Assembly: GCA_028290125.1 (NCBI GenBank)
Contig: JAQGKM010000002.1
Location: 1 to 9,184 of the forward strand
Direction: 5' to 3'
DNA from: Hyphomicrobiales bacterium
GTDB lineage: Bacteria > Pseudomonadota > Alphaproteobacteria > Rhizobiales > Beijerinckiaceae
DNA length: 9,184 nt
Part shown: positions 1-5,539 of the stretch, in pieces
Numbering within the stretch: position 1 is the stretch's first letter
How the letters are laid out: every line of letters begins with the position of its first letter
The notes under the pieces: generated by a model
Told to the model about the DNA's origin: nothing
What the model saw: only the letters and a program-made list of their open reading frames with translations
Databases searched by the model: none
Position numbers and translations under genes: made by a program

Positions 1-2
1 GG

Positions 3-335
3 CTGGCGGGCTACGCCGCCTTCCTGCGCGAGGTGCGGGCGGCGCTTCCGGCAGAGTACCGGCTCGGCGTCACGGGTCTGATGGACTGGGCCTCGCAGGG
101 GGATCCCCGGGACCTCGACGCGGTGGCTGGCGTCGTCGACGAGGTCATCTTCCAGACCTATCGCGGACGCGCGACCGTCCCGGATATCGACGCTTATCTG
201 CGGCGACTGGGCCGCCTGCGTATTCCGTTCAAGCTCGGCCTTGCAGAAGGCGCGATCTGGCCCTCGCCGGCCGATGTCGCGTCCAACCCCAACTTCAGAG
301 GCTATGTCGTCTTTCTTCAGAACGGGTCGCGGTAG
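3..335 (+). CDS. DUF3142-like protein, C-terminal part (5' end outside the window)
   Basis: The frame is open from the left edge of the window to a TAG at 333-335, so only about the last 110 residues are present. The visible part reads as alternating strands and helices: a YRLGVTGLMDW segment, then VDEVIFQTYRGR, then a helix ending RIPFKLGLAEG, and a final FRGYVVFLQNGSR. This pattern (a residue-rich 'D-E-V-I-F-Q' strand followed by a line listing a pair of positions and a final beta strand) resembles the C-terminal half of DUF3142 proteins, a family of unknown function with a TIM-barrel or glycoside-hydrolase-like fold. The family assignment is from memory of the family's look and is not certain. 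The gene converges on the next gene with only five bases between the two stop codons, and I see no terminator between them. The N terminus, any signal peptide and the likely catalytic residues lie outside the window. Confidence 0.55.
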   Translation: MAGYAAFLREVRAALPAEYRLGVTGLMDWASQGDPRDLDAVAGVVDEVIFQTYRGRATVPDIDAYLRRLGRLRIPFKLGLAEGAIWPSPADVASNPNFRGYVVFLQNGSR

Positions 336-340
336 CGCGC

Positions 341-700
341 TTAGGCGGTTGCGAGCTGCAGGGTGCGCGCCATCGGACTCGGGCGGGCGTTCTCGATCGC
401 AACGGTAAGATCGGCCAGCGACGACATGGCGTTGATTCGCGCCGACATCACGGTGTCGAGGGGCGCATTGGCGCCGCCCTCCTCCAGAACCGCCGCATGC
501 GTAAGCTCGAGCGAATTCCAGATGACCATCTGGGTGGCGAAGAGAATTTCGGGCGTCGGCTCGACAAGACCGCGAATATCGGCCATTCGCTCGAGAACTT
601 CGATGTCGAGCAGTCGCCATGCGTTTCGGTTGGCGGCTGTCGCCTCGATGCCGGACCTGACAATTGCAACCAAGATCTGAAGAATTTCAACGAGATGCAC
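341..700 (-). CDS. Hypothetical protein, 119 residues, mostly helical
   Basis: I do not recognise this protein. The GTG start at 700-698 is supported by a purine-rich AGGAAGAGGAAG stretch directly upstream on the minus strand. No other start codon lies between it and the in-frame TGA upstream, so the start is well fixed. The product looks alpha-helical and soluble. It opens with a hydrophobic helix (HLVEILQILVAIVRSGIEA), has a central FATQMVIWNSLELTHAAVLEE helix and ends with MARTLQLATA. It has no cysteine, no signal peptide and no obvious membrane span. The 105-codon frame on the opposite strand is very likely its shadow. The neighbours are a convergent DUF3142-like gene and a divergent slyX. 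The 107-bp gap to slyX must hold promoters for both directions, but I found no clear sigma-70 match there. It may be a lineage-specific regulator or structural protein; no function can be assigned. Confidence 0.6.
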   Translation of the reverse strand: MHLVEILQILVAIVRSGIEATAANRNAWRLLDIEVLERMADIRGLVEPTPEILFATQMVIWNSLELTHAAVLEEGGANAPLDTVMSARINAMSSLADLTVAIENARPSPMARTLQLATA

Positions 701-807
701 GACTTCCTCTTCCTGTGCCGACCAACCTTCTTGCGTGAGTAACGTTCAGGCAGAGGCAAAGGCGCCGTCCACATGAAAAACATTCCGACACCCTCAGGAG
801 CGACATA

Positions 808-1038
808 ATGTCCGGCCAAGACGACCCACTGGAGGCGCTGACCGCCCGCGCCGACACGCTCGAGGCCACGATGGCCTATCAGGCCGAGGCGATCGAGGAC
901 CTGAACCGCACCATCACGGCGCAGTGGAAGATCATCGACGGCCTCAAGCGCGGGCTGGACGTGCTGTCCGATCGCGTGCAGGAGGCCGAGAGCCGCTCGG
1001 GACTCGCCGCGCCCGAACCGCCGCCGCCGCACTATTGA
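808..1038 (+). CDS. slyX: SlyX family protein
   Basis: A 76-residue protein with the SlyX layout. A short N terminus is followed by a continuous heptad-like helix (about residues 8-63, ALTARADTLEATMAYQAEAI then DLNRTITAQWKIIDGL) predicted to form a coiled coil, and a proline-rich tail ends in PPPPHY. The PPHY ending is characteristic of SlyX across proteobacteria. SlyX is a small cytoplasmic protein of unclear function, named for its position next to slyD in enterobacteria. The ATG at 808 is preceded by TCAGGAG about seven bases upstream and overlaps the stop of an 11-codon leader frame (TAATG). idi starts 61 bp downstream in the same direction, so the two could share a transcript, although nothing known links their functions. 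Length and motif make this identification solid. Confidence 0.9.
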   Translation: MSGQDDPLEALTARADTLEATMAYQAEAIEDLNRTITAQWKIIDGLKRGLDVLSDRVQEAESRSGLAAPEPPPPHY

Positions 1039-1073
1039 TCGCCTTGGCCTTGACGGCGCTGAGCGATTCGTCT

Positions 1074-1091
1074 TCCTCCGCGACAGGAGGA
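1074..1091 (+). promoter_or_regulatory. Hairpin covering the idi ribosome binding site
   Basis: The Shine-Dalgarno sequence AGGAGG (1085-1090), nine bases before the idi ATG, is part of a perfect 6-bp inverted repeat. TCCTCC (1074-1079) pairs with GGAGGA (1086-1091) across a 6-nt loop. In the mRNA this would mask the ribosome binding site while leaving the AUG free. Seen directly in the sequence; a regulatory role (temperature, a small RNA or a protein opening the stem) is inference. A strong SD can pair with a pyrimidine run by chance. Confidence 0.4.
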
Positions 1092-1099
1092 CGCCCGTC

Positions 1100-1699
1100 A
1101 TGACGCAGGCCGAAGCCACGAACGACGGCGAGCCGCGCCCGACGACGCGGGAGGTCGTGCTGCTCGACGCGCAGGACAAGCCCGTGGGCGCCATTGGCAA
1201 GCACGCCGCCCACATGCGCGGCCTCTACCATGCAGCTATCTCGATCGTGCTGGTGGACCGCACCGGCCGCCAGTTGCTGCAGCAACGCGCGTGGACGAAA
1301 TATCATTGCGGCGGGATGTGGTCGAACGCCTGCTGCTCGCACCAGATGGCGGGCGAGAGCTCGCATGCCGCCGCCCGGCGCCGCCTCTACGACGAACTGC
1401 GGCTGCGCACGCCGCTTGTTCCGCTGGCCCGCGTTCGCTACCGCGCGCGGGTCGGACACCTGACCGAGCATGAATGCGTCGACCTGTTCGTCGGCCTGCT
1501 CGATGAAGCGCCACGCTTCAACCCGCGGGAGGTCGCGCAGGTCGCGTGGCTCTCGCCGGGCGATCCCCATGCGCACGACCCGCTGACGCCGTGGTCGACG
1601 CTCTATCTGAAGCTGTTCGGCTTCGACGCCCCGCTGCGCCGCGCGATGGGGCTCGACGACGGCGCCGTCCGGGATTGCGGGCCGCTCGTGCAGCTCTGA
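1100..1699 (+). CDS. idi: Isopentenyl-diphosphate delta-isomerase, type I (Nudix fold)
   Basis: Interconverts isopentenyl diphosphate and dimethylallyl diphosphate, the branch point to carotenoids, quinone side chains and, in phototrophs, bacteriochlorophyll tails. It is cytosolic and needs a divalent metal. The 199-residue product has the type I (Nudix) features. The metal-binding histidines are probably H38 (KHAAH) and H44 (LYHAAIS). The catalytic cysteine is probably C79 in MWSNACCSH, with H81 as a metal ligand. AARRRLYDELRL (about 91-102) is the Nudix-like helix, and E123 and E125 in LTEHECVD match the metal and acid glutamates. The ATG is preceded by AGGAGG nine bases upstream. It lies 61 bp after slyX and 24 bp before the -35 of the copper promoter. 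Type I Idi is not essential where the MEP pathway supplies both isomers. In alphaproteobacteria it often accompanies pigment genes, none of which is visible here. Confidence 0.92.
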   Translation: MTQAEATNDGEPRPTTREVVLLDAQDKPVGAIGKHAAHMRGLYHAAISIVLVDRTGRQLLQQRAWTKYHCGGMWSNACCSHQMAGESSHAAARRRLYDELRLRTPLVPLARVRYRARVGHLTEHECVDLFVGLLDEAPRFNPREVAQVAWLSPGDPHAHDPLTPWSTLYLKLFGFDAPLRRAMGLDDGAVRDCGPLVQL

Positions 1700-1723
1700 C
1701 GCCGTCTGCGCCCTTGGTTCCCC

Positions 1724-1754
1724 TTGACCTTGCCCCTGCCGGAAGGTGTAGCTC
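1724..1754 (+). promoter_or_regulatory. CueR-type copper-responsive promoter and operator
   Basis: The -35 hexamer TTGACC (1724-1729) and the -10 hexamer TAGCTC (1749-1754) are separated by 19 bp, the overlong spacer typical of MerR-family activation. The spacer carries the dyad ACCTTGCC (1727-1734) and CGGAAGGT (1740-1747). This closely matches the E. coli copA promoter as I remember it (ACCTTCCCC, five or so bases, then GGAAGGT). The site is 24 bp past the idi stop and 35 bp before the ATPase start. Spacing and dyad are seen directly. Control by a CueR-type Cu+ sensor is inferred from the family; no cueR gene is in the window. Confidence 0.88.
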
Positions 1755-1788
1755 TCGCGGACGAGATCGAGATCGGAGCTGACGGCCC

Positions 1789-4305
1789 ATGACCGGCGAC
1801 CACGCCCACCACCACGACGGCTCCTGCTGTGCGGGCCTCGCCCCGGTCAAGGACGCCGCCGCCAAGAACGGCAAGGCCCGCGACCCGATCTGCGGCATGA
1901 GCGTCGACATCGCGACCGCGAAGCACAAGACTCACTGCGCAGATCTGAACTTCTATTTCTGCAGCGGTGGCTGCCGGACGCGCTTCCAGGCCGACCCCGA
2001 GCATTATCTCGCGATCCGCAAGAAGGACCCGGTCTGCGGCATGGAGGTCGCGGCCGCGACCACGCCGCATTACGTCGCGCTCGAGAAGCAGGGTTATTTC
2101 TTCTGCTCGGCGGGATGCCAGGCGAAATTCGAGGCCGACATTCCGCGCTACACCGGTGCGCGCCCGGCCCCGCCGCCCGCGCCTGTCGTGGAAGGCGCCA
2201 TCTACACCTGCCCGATGCATCCCGAGATCCGGCAGGTCGGCCCCGGCTCCTGTCCGATCTGCGGCATGGCGCTCGATCCCGAAACGCCGACCGCCGACGC
2301 CGGCCCGAACGCCGAATACGTCGACATGCTGAAGCGGCTTTTCATCGCCATCCCGCTCGCGCTGCCGGTGGTGATTCTGGAAATGGGCGGGCATCTGGGC
2401 GCCATGGACTGGCTGCCGCCGCGCATCTCGGCCCTGTTCCAGTTCGCCTTCGCGGCGCCGGTCGTGTTCTGGGCCGGCTGGCCGTTCTTCGAGCGCGGGT
2501 GGCAATCGCTGCAGACGCGCCACCTCAACATGTTCACGCTGATCGCCATGGGGACAGGCGTCGCCTTCGTCTACAGCGTGTTCGCGACCTTCGCGCCCGG
2601 CCTGTTTCCGGCGGCCTTCCGCCACCACGACGGGTCCGTGCCGATCTATTTCGAGGCGGCGGCGGTCATCACCGTGCTGGTCATCGTCGGACAGGTGCTG
2701 GAGCTGCGCGCGCGCGAGCAGACCGGCGGCGCGATCCGCGCCCTTCTCGATCTCGCGCCCACCACGGCGCGGCGCATGCACGCCGATGGCGGCGACGAGG
2801 TCGTCGGCCTCGACGCCGTGCAGGTCGGCGACGAGCTGCGCGTGCGTCCCGGCGACAAGATCCCGGTCGACGGCGTCGTGCTGTCAGGCCGCAGCGCGGT
2901 GGATGAATCGCTCGTCACCGGCGAGAGCATGCCCGTCACAAAGGAGACGGGCGATCGGCTGATCGGCGGCGCCATCAACGGCAGCGGCGCGCTCGTCATG
3001 CGCGCCGAGAAGATCGGCCGCGACACCATGCTGGCGCAGATCGTCCAGATGGTGGCGAGCGCGCAGCGCAGCCGTGCGCCGATCCAGCGCCTCACCGACC
3101 GCGTCGCCGGCTGGTTCGTGCCGCTCGTGCTCGGCGTCGCGGTGATCGCCTTCGCCGCCTGGGCGCTGTTCGGACCTGAACCCCGCCTGTCCTTCGGCCT
3201 CGTCGCCGCCGTGTCGGTACTGATCATCGCGTGCCCGTGCGCGCTCGGGCTCGCCACGCCAATGTCGATCATGGTCGGCGTGGGGCGCGGCGCACAGGCG
3301 GGCGTCCTGATCCGCGATGCGGAAGCGCTGGAGCGGCTCGAAAAGGTCGACACGCTCGTGCTCGACAAGACCGGAACGCTGACGCAGGGCAAGCCGCGCG
3401 TGACCGCCATCGTGGCGGCGAACGGCTTCACGCAGGACGAGATCCTGCGGCTCGCCGCGAGCCTCGAGGCGCCCAGCGAGCATCCGCTGGGCGCGGCCAT
3501 CGTGCGCGAAGCCGCGACGCGGGGCGTCGCGACGGCGCCCGTGACCGGCTTCGACCAGCCAGCCGGGCGCGGCGCACAGGGCGTCGTCGAAGGACGCAAG
3601 CTCGCCATCGGCAACGCCGCCTACCTGGCGAGCCTCGGCGCCGACGCCGGCGCGCTGGCGGCCGACGCCGAGCGCCTGCGCGCCGAGGGCGCGACTGCGG
3701 TGTTTCTGGCCGCAGACGGCGTCGCCTGCGGCGTGCTCGGCATCGCCGACCCGGTCAAGGACAGCACGGCCGACGCGCTGCGCGCCCTGCGCGACGACGG
3801 GCTGCGCATCGTCATGCTGACCGGCGACAACCGCACCACCGCGCTTGCGGTCGCGGCGCGGCTCGGCATCACGGAGGTCGAGGCCGACGTGCTGCCGGAC
3901 GGCAAGCGCGACATCGTTGAGCGTCTGCGCGCCGAAGGCCGCATCGTCGCGATGGCGGGCGATGGCGTCAACGATGCGCCCGCGCTCGCCGCCGCCGATG
4001 TCGGCGTGGCCATGGGCACCGGAACCGACGTCGCCATGCAGAGCGCCGGCATCACGCTGCTGAATGGCGACCTGAACGGCATCGTGCGCGCGCGCAAGCT
4101 GTCGCGCGCGGTGATGGGCAACATTCGCCAGAATCTCGTGCTCGCCTTCGTCTATAATGCCGCCGGCGTGCCGATCGCCGCAGGCGTGCTCTACCCGTTG
4201 TTCGGACTGCTGCTGTCGCCGATGTTCGCCGCCGCCGCCATGGCGTTGTCGTCGGTCAGCGTGATCGGCAATGCGCTGCGGCTGCGCGCTGCTTCGCTCG
4301 ATTGA
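1789..4305 (+). CDS. copA: Cu+-exporting P1B-1-type ATPase with two YHS domains and a heavy-metal-binding domain
   Basis: Pumps Cu+ (possibly Ag+) from the cytoplasm across the inner membrane using ATP. The 838-residue product starts with a His/Cys-rich stretch (H5, H7-H9, C13, C14). A first YHS domain follows at about 32-75 (DPICGM, then C58 and C62) and a second at about 80-123 (DPVCGM, then C106 and C110). Next is a heavy-metal-binding domain at about 139-163 (C141PMH and C155PICGM). There are eight membrane segments. Catalytic motifs are TGE at 377-379, the transport site C482-P-C484, phosphorylated D526 in DKTGT, H565-P566, TGD 678-680 and GDGVND 724-729. TM7 has Y789-N790 and TM8 has M818-x-x-S821-S822, the Cu+-selective P1B-1 signature. 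The ferredoxin-like HMA domains common in CopA are absent. The ATG has GGAG ten bases upstream. A CueR-type promoter lies directly before the gene and a copper-binding DUF305 gene directly after it. Confidence 0.96.
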   Translation: MTGDHAHHHDGSCCAGLAPVKDAAAKNGKARDPICGMSVDIATAKHKTHCADLNFYFCSGGCRTRFQADPEHYLAIRKKDPVCGMEVAAATTPHYVALEKQGYFFCSAGCQAKFEADIPRYTGARPAPPPAPVVEGAIYTCPMHPEIRQVGPGSCPICGMALDPETPTADAGPNAEYVDMLKRLFIAIPLALPVVILEMGGHLGAMDWLPPRISALFQFAFAAPVVFWAGWPFFERGWQSLQTRHLNMFTLIAMGTGVAFVYSVFATFAPGLFPAAFRHHDGSVPIYFEAAAVITVLVIVGQVLELRAREQTGGAIRALLDLAPTTARRMHADGGDEVVGLDAVQVGDELRVRPGDKIPVDGVVLSGRSAVDESLVTGESMPVTKETGDRLIGGAINGSGALVMRAEKIGRDTMLAQIVQMVASAQRSRAPIQRLTDRVAGWFVPLVLGVAVIAFAAWALFGPEPRLSFGLVAAVSVLIIACPCALGLATPMSIMVGVGRGAQAGVLIRDAEALERLEKVDTLVLDKTGTLTQGKPRVTAIVAANGFTQDEILRLAASLEAPSEHPLGAAIVREAATRGVATAPVTGFDQPAGRGAQGVVEGRKLAIGNAAYLASLGADAGALAADAERLRAEGATAVFLAADGVACGVLGIADPVKDSTADALRALRDDGLRIVMLTGDNRTTALAVAARLGITEVEADVLPDGKRDIVERLRAEGRIVAMAGDGVNDAPALAAADVGVAMGTGTDVAMQSAGITLLNGDLNGIVRARKLSRAVMGNIRQNLVLAFVYNAAGVPIAAGVLYPLFGLLLSPMFAAAAMALSSVSVIGNALRLRAASLD

Positions 4306-4315
4306 GGAGAACACC

Positions 4316-4678
4316 ATGCGTCTTGCGTTTTCACTCGCCGTCCTGCTGATCGCCGCGCCGCCGGCGCTCGCGCAATCGGCGCACGAGCATCACGCGCCCG
4401 CGTCGTCCGCCTCCATGCCGCCCTCGCCCGTCGCCAAGGCCTTCACGGCGGCCAACGAGAAGATGCACCGCGACATGAACATTCCGCTGACAGGCGATGC
4501 CGACCGCGACTTCATGCAGGGCATGATCCCCCATCACCAGGGCGCCATCGACATGGCGAAGATCGCGTTGCAGTACGGATCCGATCCGCAGGTGCGCAAG
4601 CTGGCGCAGGACGTCATCGCCGCGCAGGAAAAGGAAATTGCGGAAATGAAGGACTGGCTCGCCAAGCGGAGCAAGTGA
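4316..4678 (+). CDS. Secreted DUF305 (CopM-like) copper-binding protein
   Basis: A 120-residue DUF305 protein. Residues 1-19 form a signal peptide (a short positive start, a hydrophobic core LAVLLIAAPP, then ALA before Q20), so the mature protein should be periplasmic. The mature start is His-rich (SAHEHH). The DUF305 core is DFMQGMIPHHQGAIDMA (66-81), a helical bundle with metal-ligand candidates H73, H74, M67, M70 and M80, plus M50, M54 and M111. Family members such as cyanobacterial CopM bind copper outside the cytoplasm. The frame is open upstream to 4271, but the start at 4316 is chosen because GAGGAG (4304-4309, overlapping the ATPase stop) lies six bases before it and it gives a clean signal peptide. 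It begins 10 bp after the ATPase gene, so co-transcription and copper induction are likely. Confidence 0.92.
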   Translation: MRLAFSLAVLLIAAPPALAQSAHEHHAPASSASMPPSPVAKAFTAANEKMHRDMNIPLTGDADRDFMQGMIPHHQGAIDMAKIALQYGSDPQVRKLAQDVIAAQEKEIAEMKDWLAKRSK

Positions 4679-4679
4679 C

Positions 4680-5282
4680 GTGAGCCTCGATCCCTTCTAC
4701 CTCATCGTCGATGACGTCGCCTGGCTGGAGCGGCTGCTGCCGCACGGCCTGCGTCTCGCGCAGCTGCGCATCAAGGATCCGGACCAGCCGGACCTTCGCG
4801 CGCAGGTGCGCCGCGCGCGCGACCTCTGCGCACAGCACGGCGCCACACTGGTGATCAACGATTACTGGCGCCTCGCGATCGACGAAGGGTGCGACTACAT
4901 CCATCTGGGGCAGGAAGATCTCGTCGACGCCGATGTCCCGGCCATTCGCCGCGCGGGCTGCCGGCTGGGATTAAGCACGCATGATATTCGCGAGCTCGAT
5001 GTCGCGCTCGCCGTGGAGCCCGATTACATCGCGCTCGGCCCCGTGTACCCGACGACCCTGAAGCAACTCGGCTGGGCGCCGCAAGGCGTCACGCGTGTCG
5101 GCGAATGGAAAGCGCTGCTGCGGACGACGCCGCTTGTCGCCATCGGCGGCCTGACGCCGGAACGCGCTCGCGCCGTACTCGACGCCGGCGCCGATTCCGC
5201 CGCCGTGGCGACCGACGTGCTCGGACACCCCGATCCGGAAGCGCGAGTGCGCGAGTGGCTGGCGATGACCCGCGCGCGATAA
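4680..5282 (+). CDS. thiE: Thiamine phosphate synthase
   Basis: Joins the pyrimidine (HMP-PP) and thiazole phosphate units to make thiamine monophosphate in the cytoplasm. The 200-residue TIM-barrel protein has the ThiE motifs. Q28-L-R30-I-K32 and N60-D61 bind the pyrimidine pyrophosphate and Mg. Others are HLGQED (75-80), S99 in GLSTHD, GPVYPTTLK (120-128) and the phosphate loop IGGLTPE (155-161). This is the alphaproteobacterial subfamily with LGW.PQG after the lysine. The start is GTG at 4680, one base after the DUF305 stop, with CGGAG about ten bases upstream inside the DUF305 gene. The tight spacing implies translation coupled to the copper genes. No other thiamine genes are present, which is odd, because thiE in these bacteria usually sits in thiCOSGE. 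Its place in a copper-induced operon suggests replenishing thiamine under copper stress, but that is inference. Confidence 0.93.
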   Translation: MSLDPFYLIVDDVAWLERLLPHGLRLAQLRIKDPDQPDLRAQVRRARDLCAQHGATLVINDYWRLAIDEGCDYIHLGQEDLVDADVPAIRRAGCRLGLSTHDIRELDVALAVEPDYIALGPVYPTTLKQLGWAPQGVTRVGEWKALLRTTPLVAIGGLTPERARAVLDAGADSAAVATDVLGHPDPEARVREWLAMTRAR

Positions 5283-5298
5283 GCCGCGGTCGCGCGCG
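5271..5298. repeat. CGCGCGCG inverted repeat at the thiE/DUF2256 convergent junction
   Basis: CGCGCGCG occurs at 5271-5278 (the end of thiE) and again at 5291-5298, with 12 bp between. Because each copy is self-complementary, they form an 8-bp hairpin on either strand. There is no T tract on either side, so it is not a standard intrinsic terminator. It may slow both converging polymerases, or it may simply reflect the base composition of arginine codons. Sequence seen; role unknown. Confidence 0.35.
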
Positions 5299-5457
5299 CT
5301 ACGCCCGCGCTGACGGCGGGCGTTCGCCCCGGCATTTGTCGGAGCAATATTTCACCTCGTCCCAGACCTTCGCCCATTTCTTCCGCCAGACGAACGGGCG
5401 GTGGCACACAGCGCAGGTCTTGCTCGGCAGGTCGGCCTTTTTCTGCATCTTCGCCAC
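5299..5457 (-). CDS. DUF2256 small four-cysteine (zinc-ribbon-like) protein
   Basis: A 52-residue basic protein beginning AKMQKKADLPSKTCAVC. It has C15-x-x-C18 and C38-x3-C42 around the invariant RPFVWRKKWAKVWDEVKYCS block, the hallmark of DUF2256. The four cysteines suggest one bound zinc. The function is unknown. DUF2256 genes are frequently found beside FeS-type photolyase/cryptochrome genes, as here, where the two are divergent. The frame is open back to 5622, and ATGs at 5475, 5463 and 5448 are possible. I chose the GTG at 5457-5455 because AGGAG (minus strand) lies six bases before it. That SD touches the ATG at 5463 directly and is 15 bases from the ATG at 5448. The start is therefore likely but not certain. 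It converges on thiE, with 16 bp between the stops. Confidence 0.85.
   Translation of the reverse strand: MAKMQKKADLPSKTCAVCHRPFVWRKKWAKVWDEVKYCSDKCRGERPPSARA
5301..5323. repeat. Perfect 8-bp hairpin in the 3' end of the DUF2256 gene
   Basis: ACGCCCGC (5301-5308) and GCGGGCGT (5316-5323) are perfect inverted arms around a 7-nt loop. The structure lies 18 bp past the thiE stop, inside the last codons of the opposing gene. The GC-rich stem fits a weak or factor-assisted terminator for the copper-thiE transcript, but no T run follows it. It overlaps coding sequence, so it may be fortuitous. Confidence 0.35.
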
Positions 5458-5486
5458 GCACATCTCCTGAACCATGGCGCCTGCCA

Positions 5487-5514
5487 CTGCGTATCTCGCG
5501 CATGACATACGCAG
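5487..5514. promoter_or_regulatory. Perfect inverted repeat in the DUF2256/photolyase divergent promoter region
   Basis: CTGCGTAT (5487-5494) and ATACGCAG (5507-5514) are exact reverse complements separated by 12 bp, centred in the 82-bp gap between the DUF2256 start (5457) and the photolyase start (5540). A dyad with about 20 bp centre-to-centre, two helical turns, suits a dimeric regulator controlling both genes. The repeat is seen directly. The regulator is unknown; a light- or stress-responsive factor would fit the genes but is speculation. Confidence 0.45.
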
Positions 5515-5539
5515 GACCCCTCGGCGCCGGATCGCCCGC

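Noticed and set aside
363..742. Two plus-strand frames opposite the 119-residue hypothetical gene
   Set aside because: No ribosome binding sites and no family resemblance. The minus-strand gene has a strong SD and a plausible helical protein.
448..1215. 255-codon minus-strand frame across the slyX and idi region
   Set aside because: It runs antisense to slyX and the start of idi and overlaps the better-supported gene at 341-700; no motif and an Arg/Ser-rich composition.
4271..4315. Upstream in-frame start for the DUF305 gene
   Set aside because: It would overlap copA, add 15 residues before the signal peptide, and lacks the SD that precedes 4316.
1603..4317. Long minus-strand open frames opposite the copper ATPase
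   Set aside because: Antisense shadows of copA; low-complexity Arg/Asp/Gly/His-rich translations with no recognisable motif.
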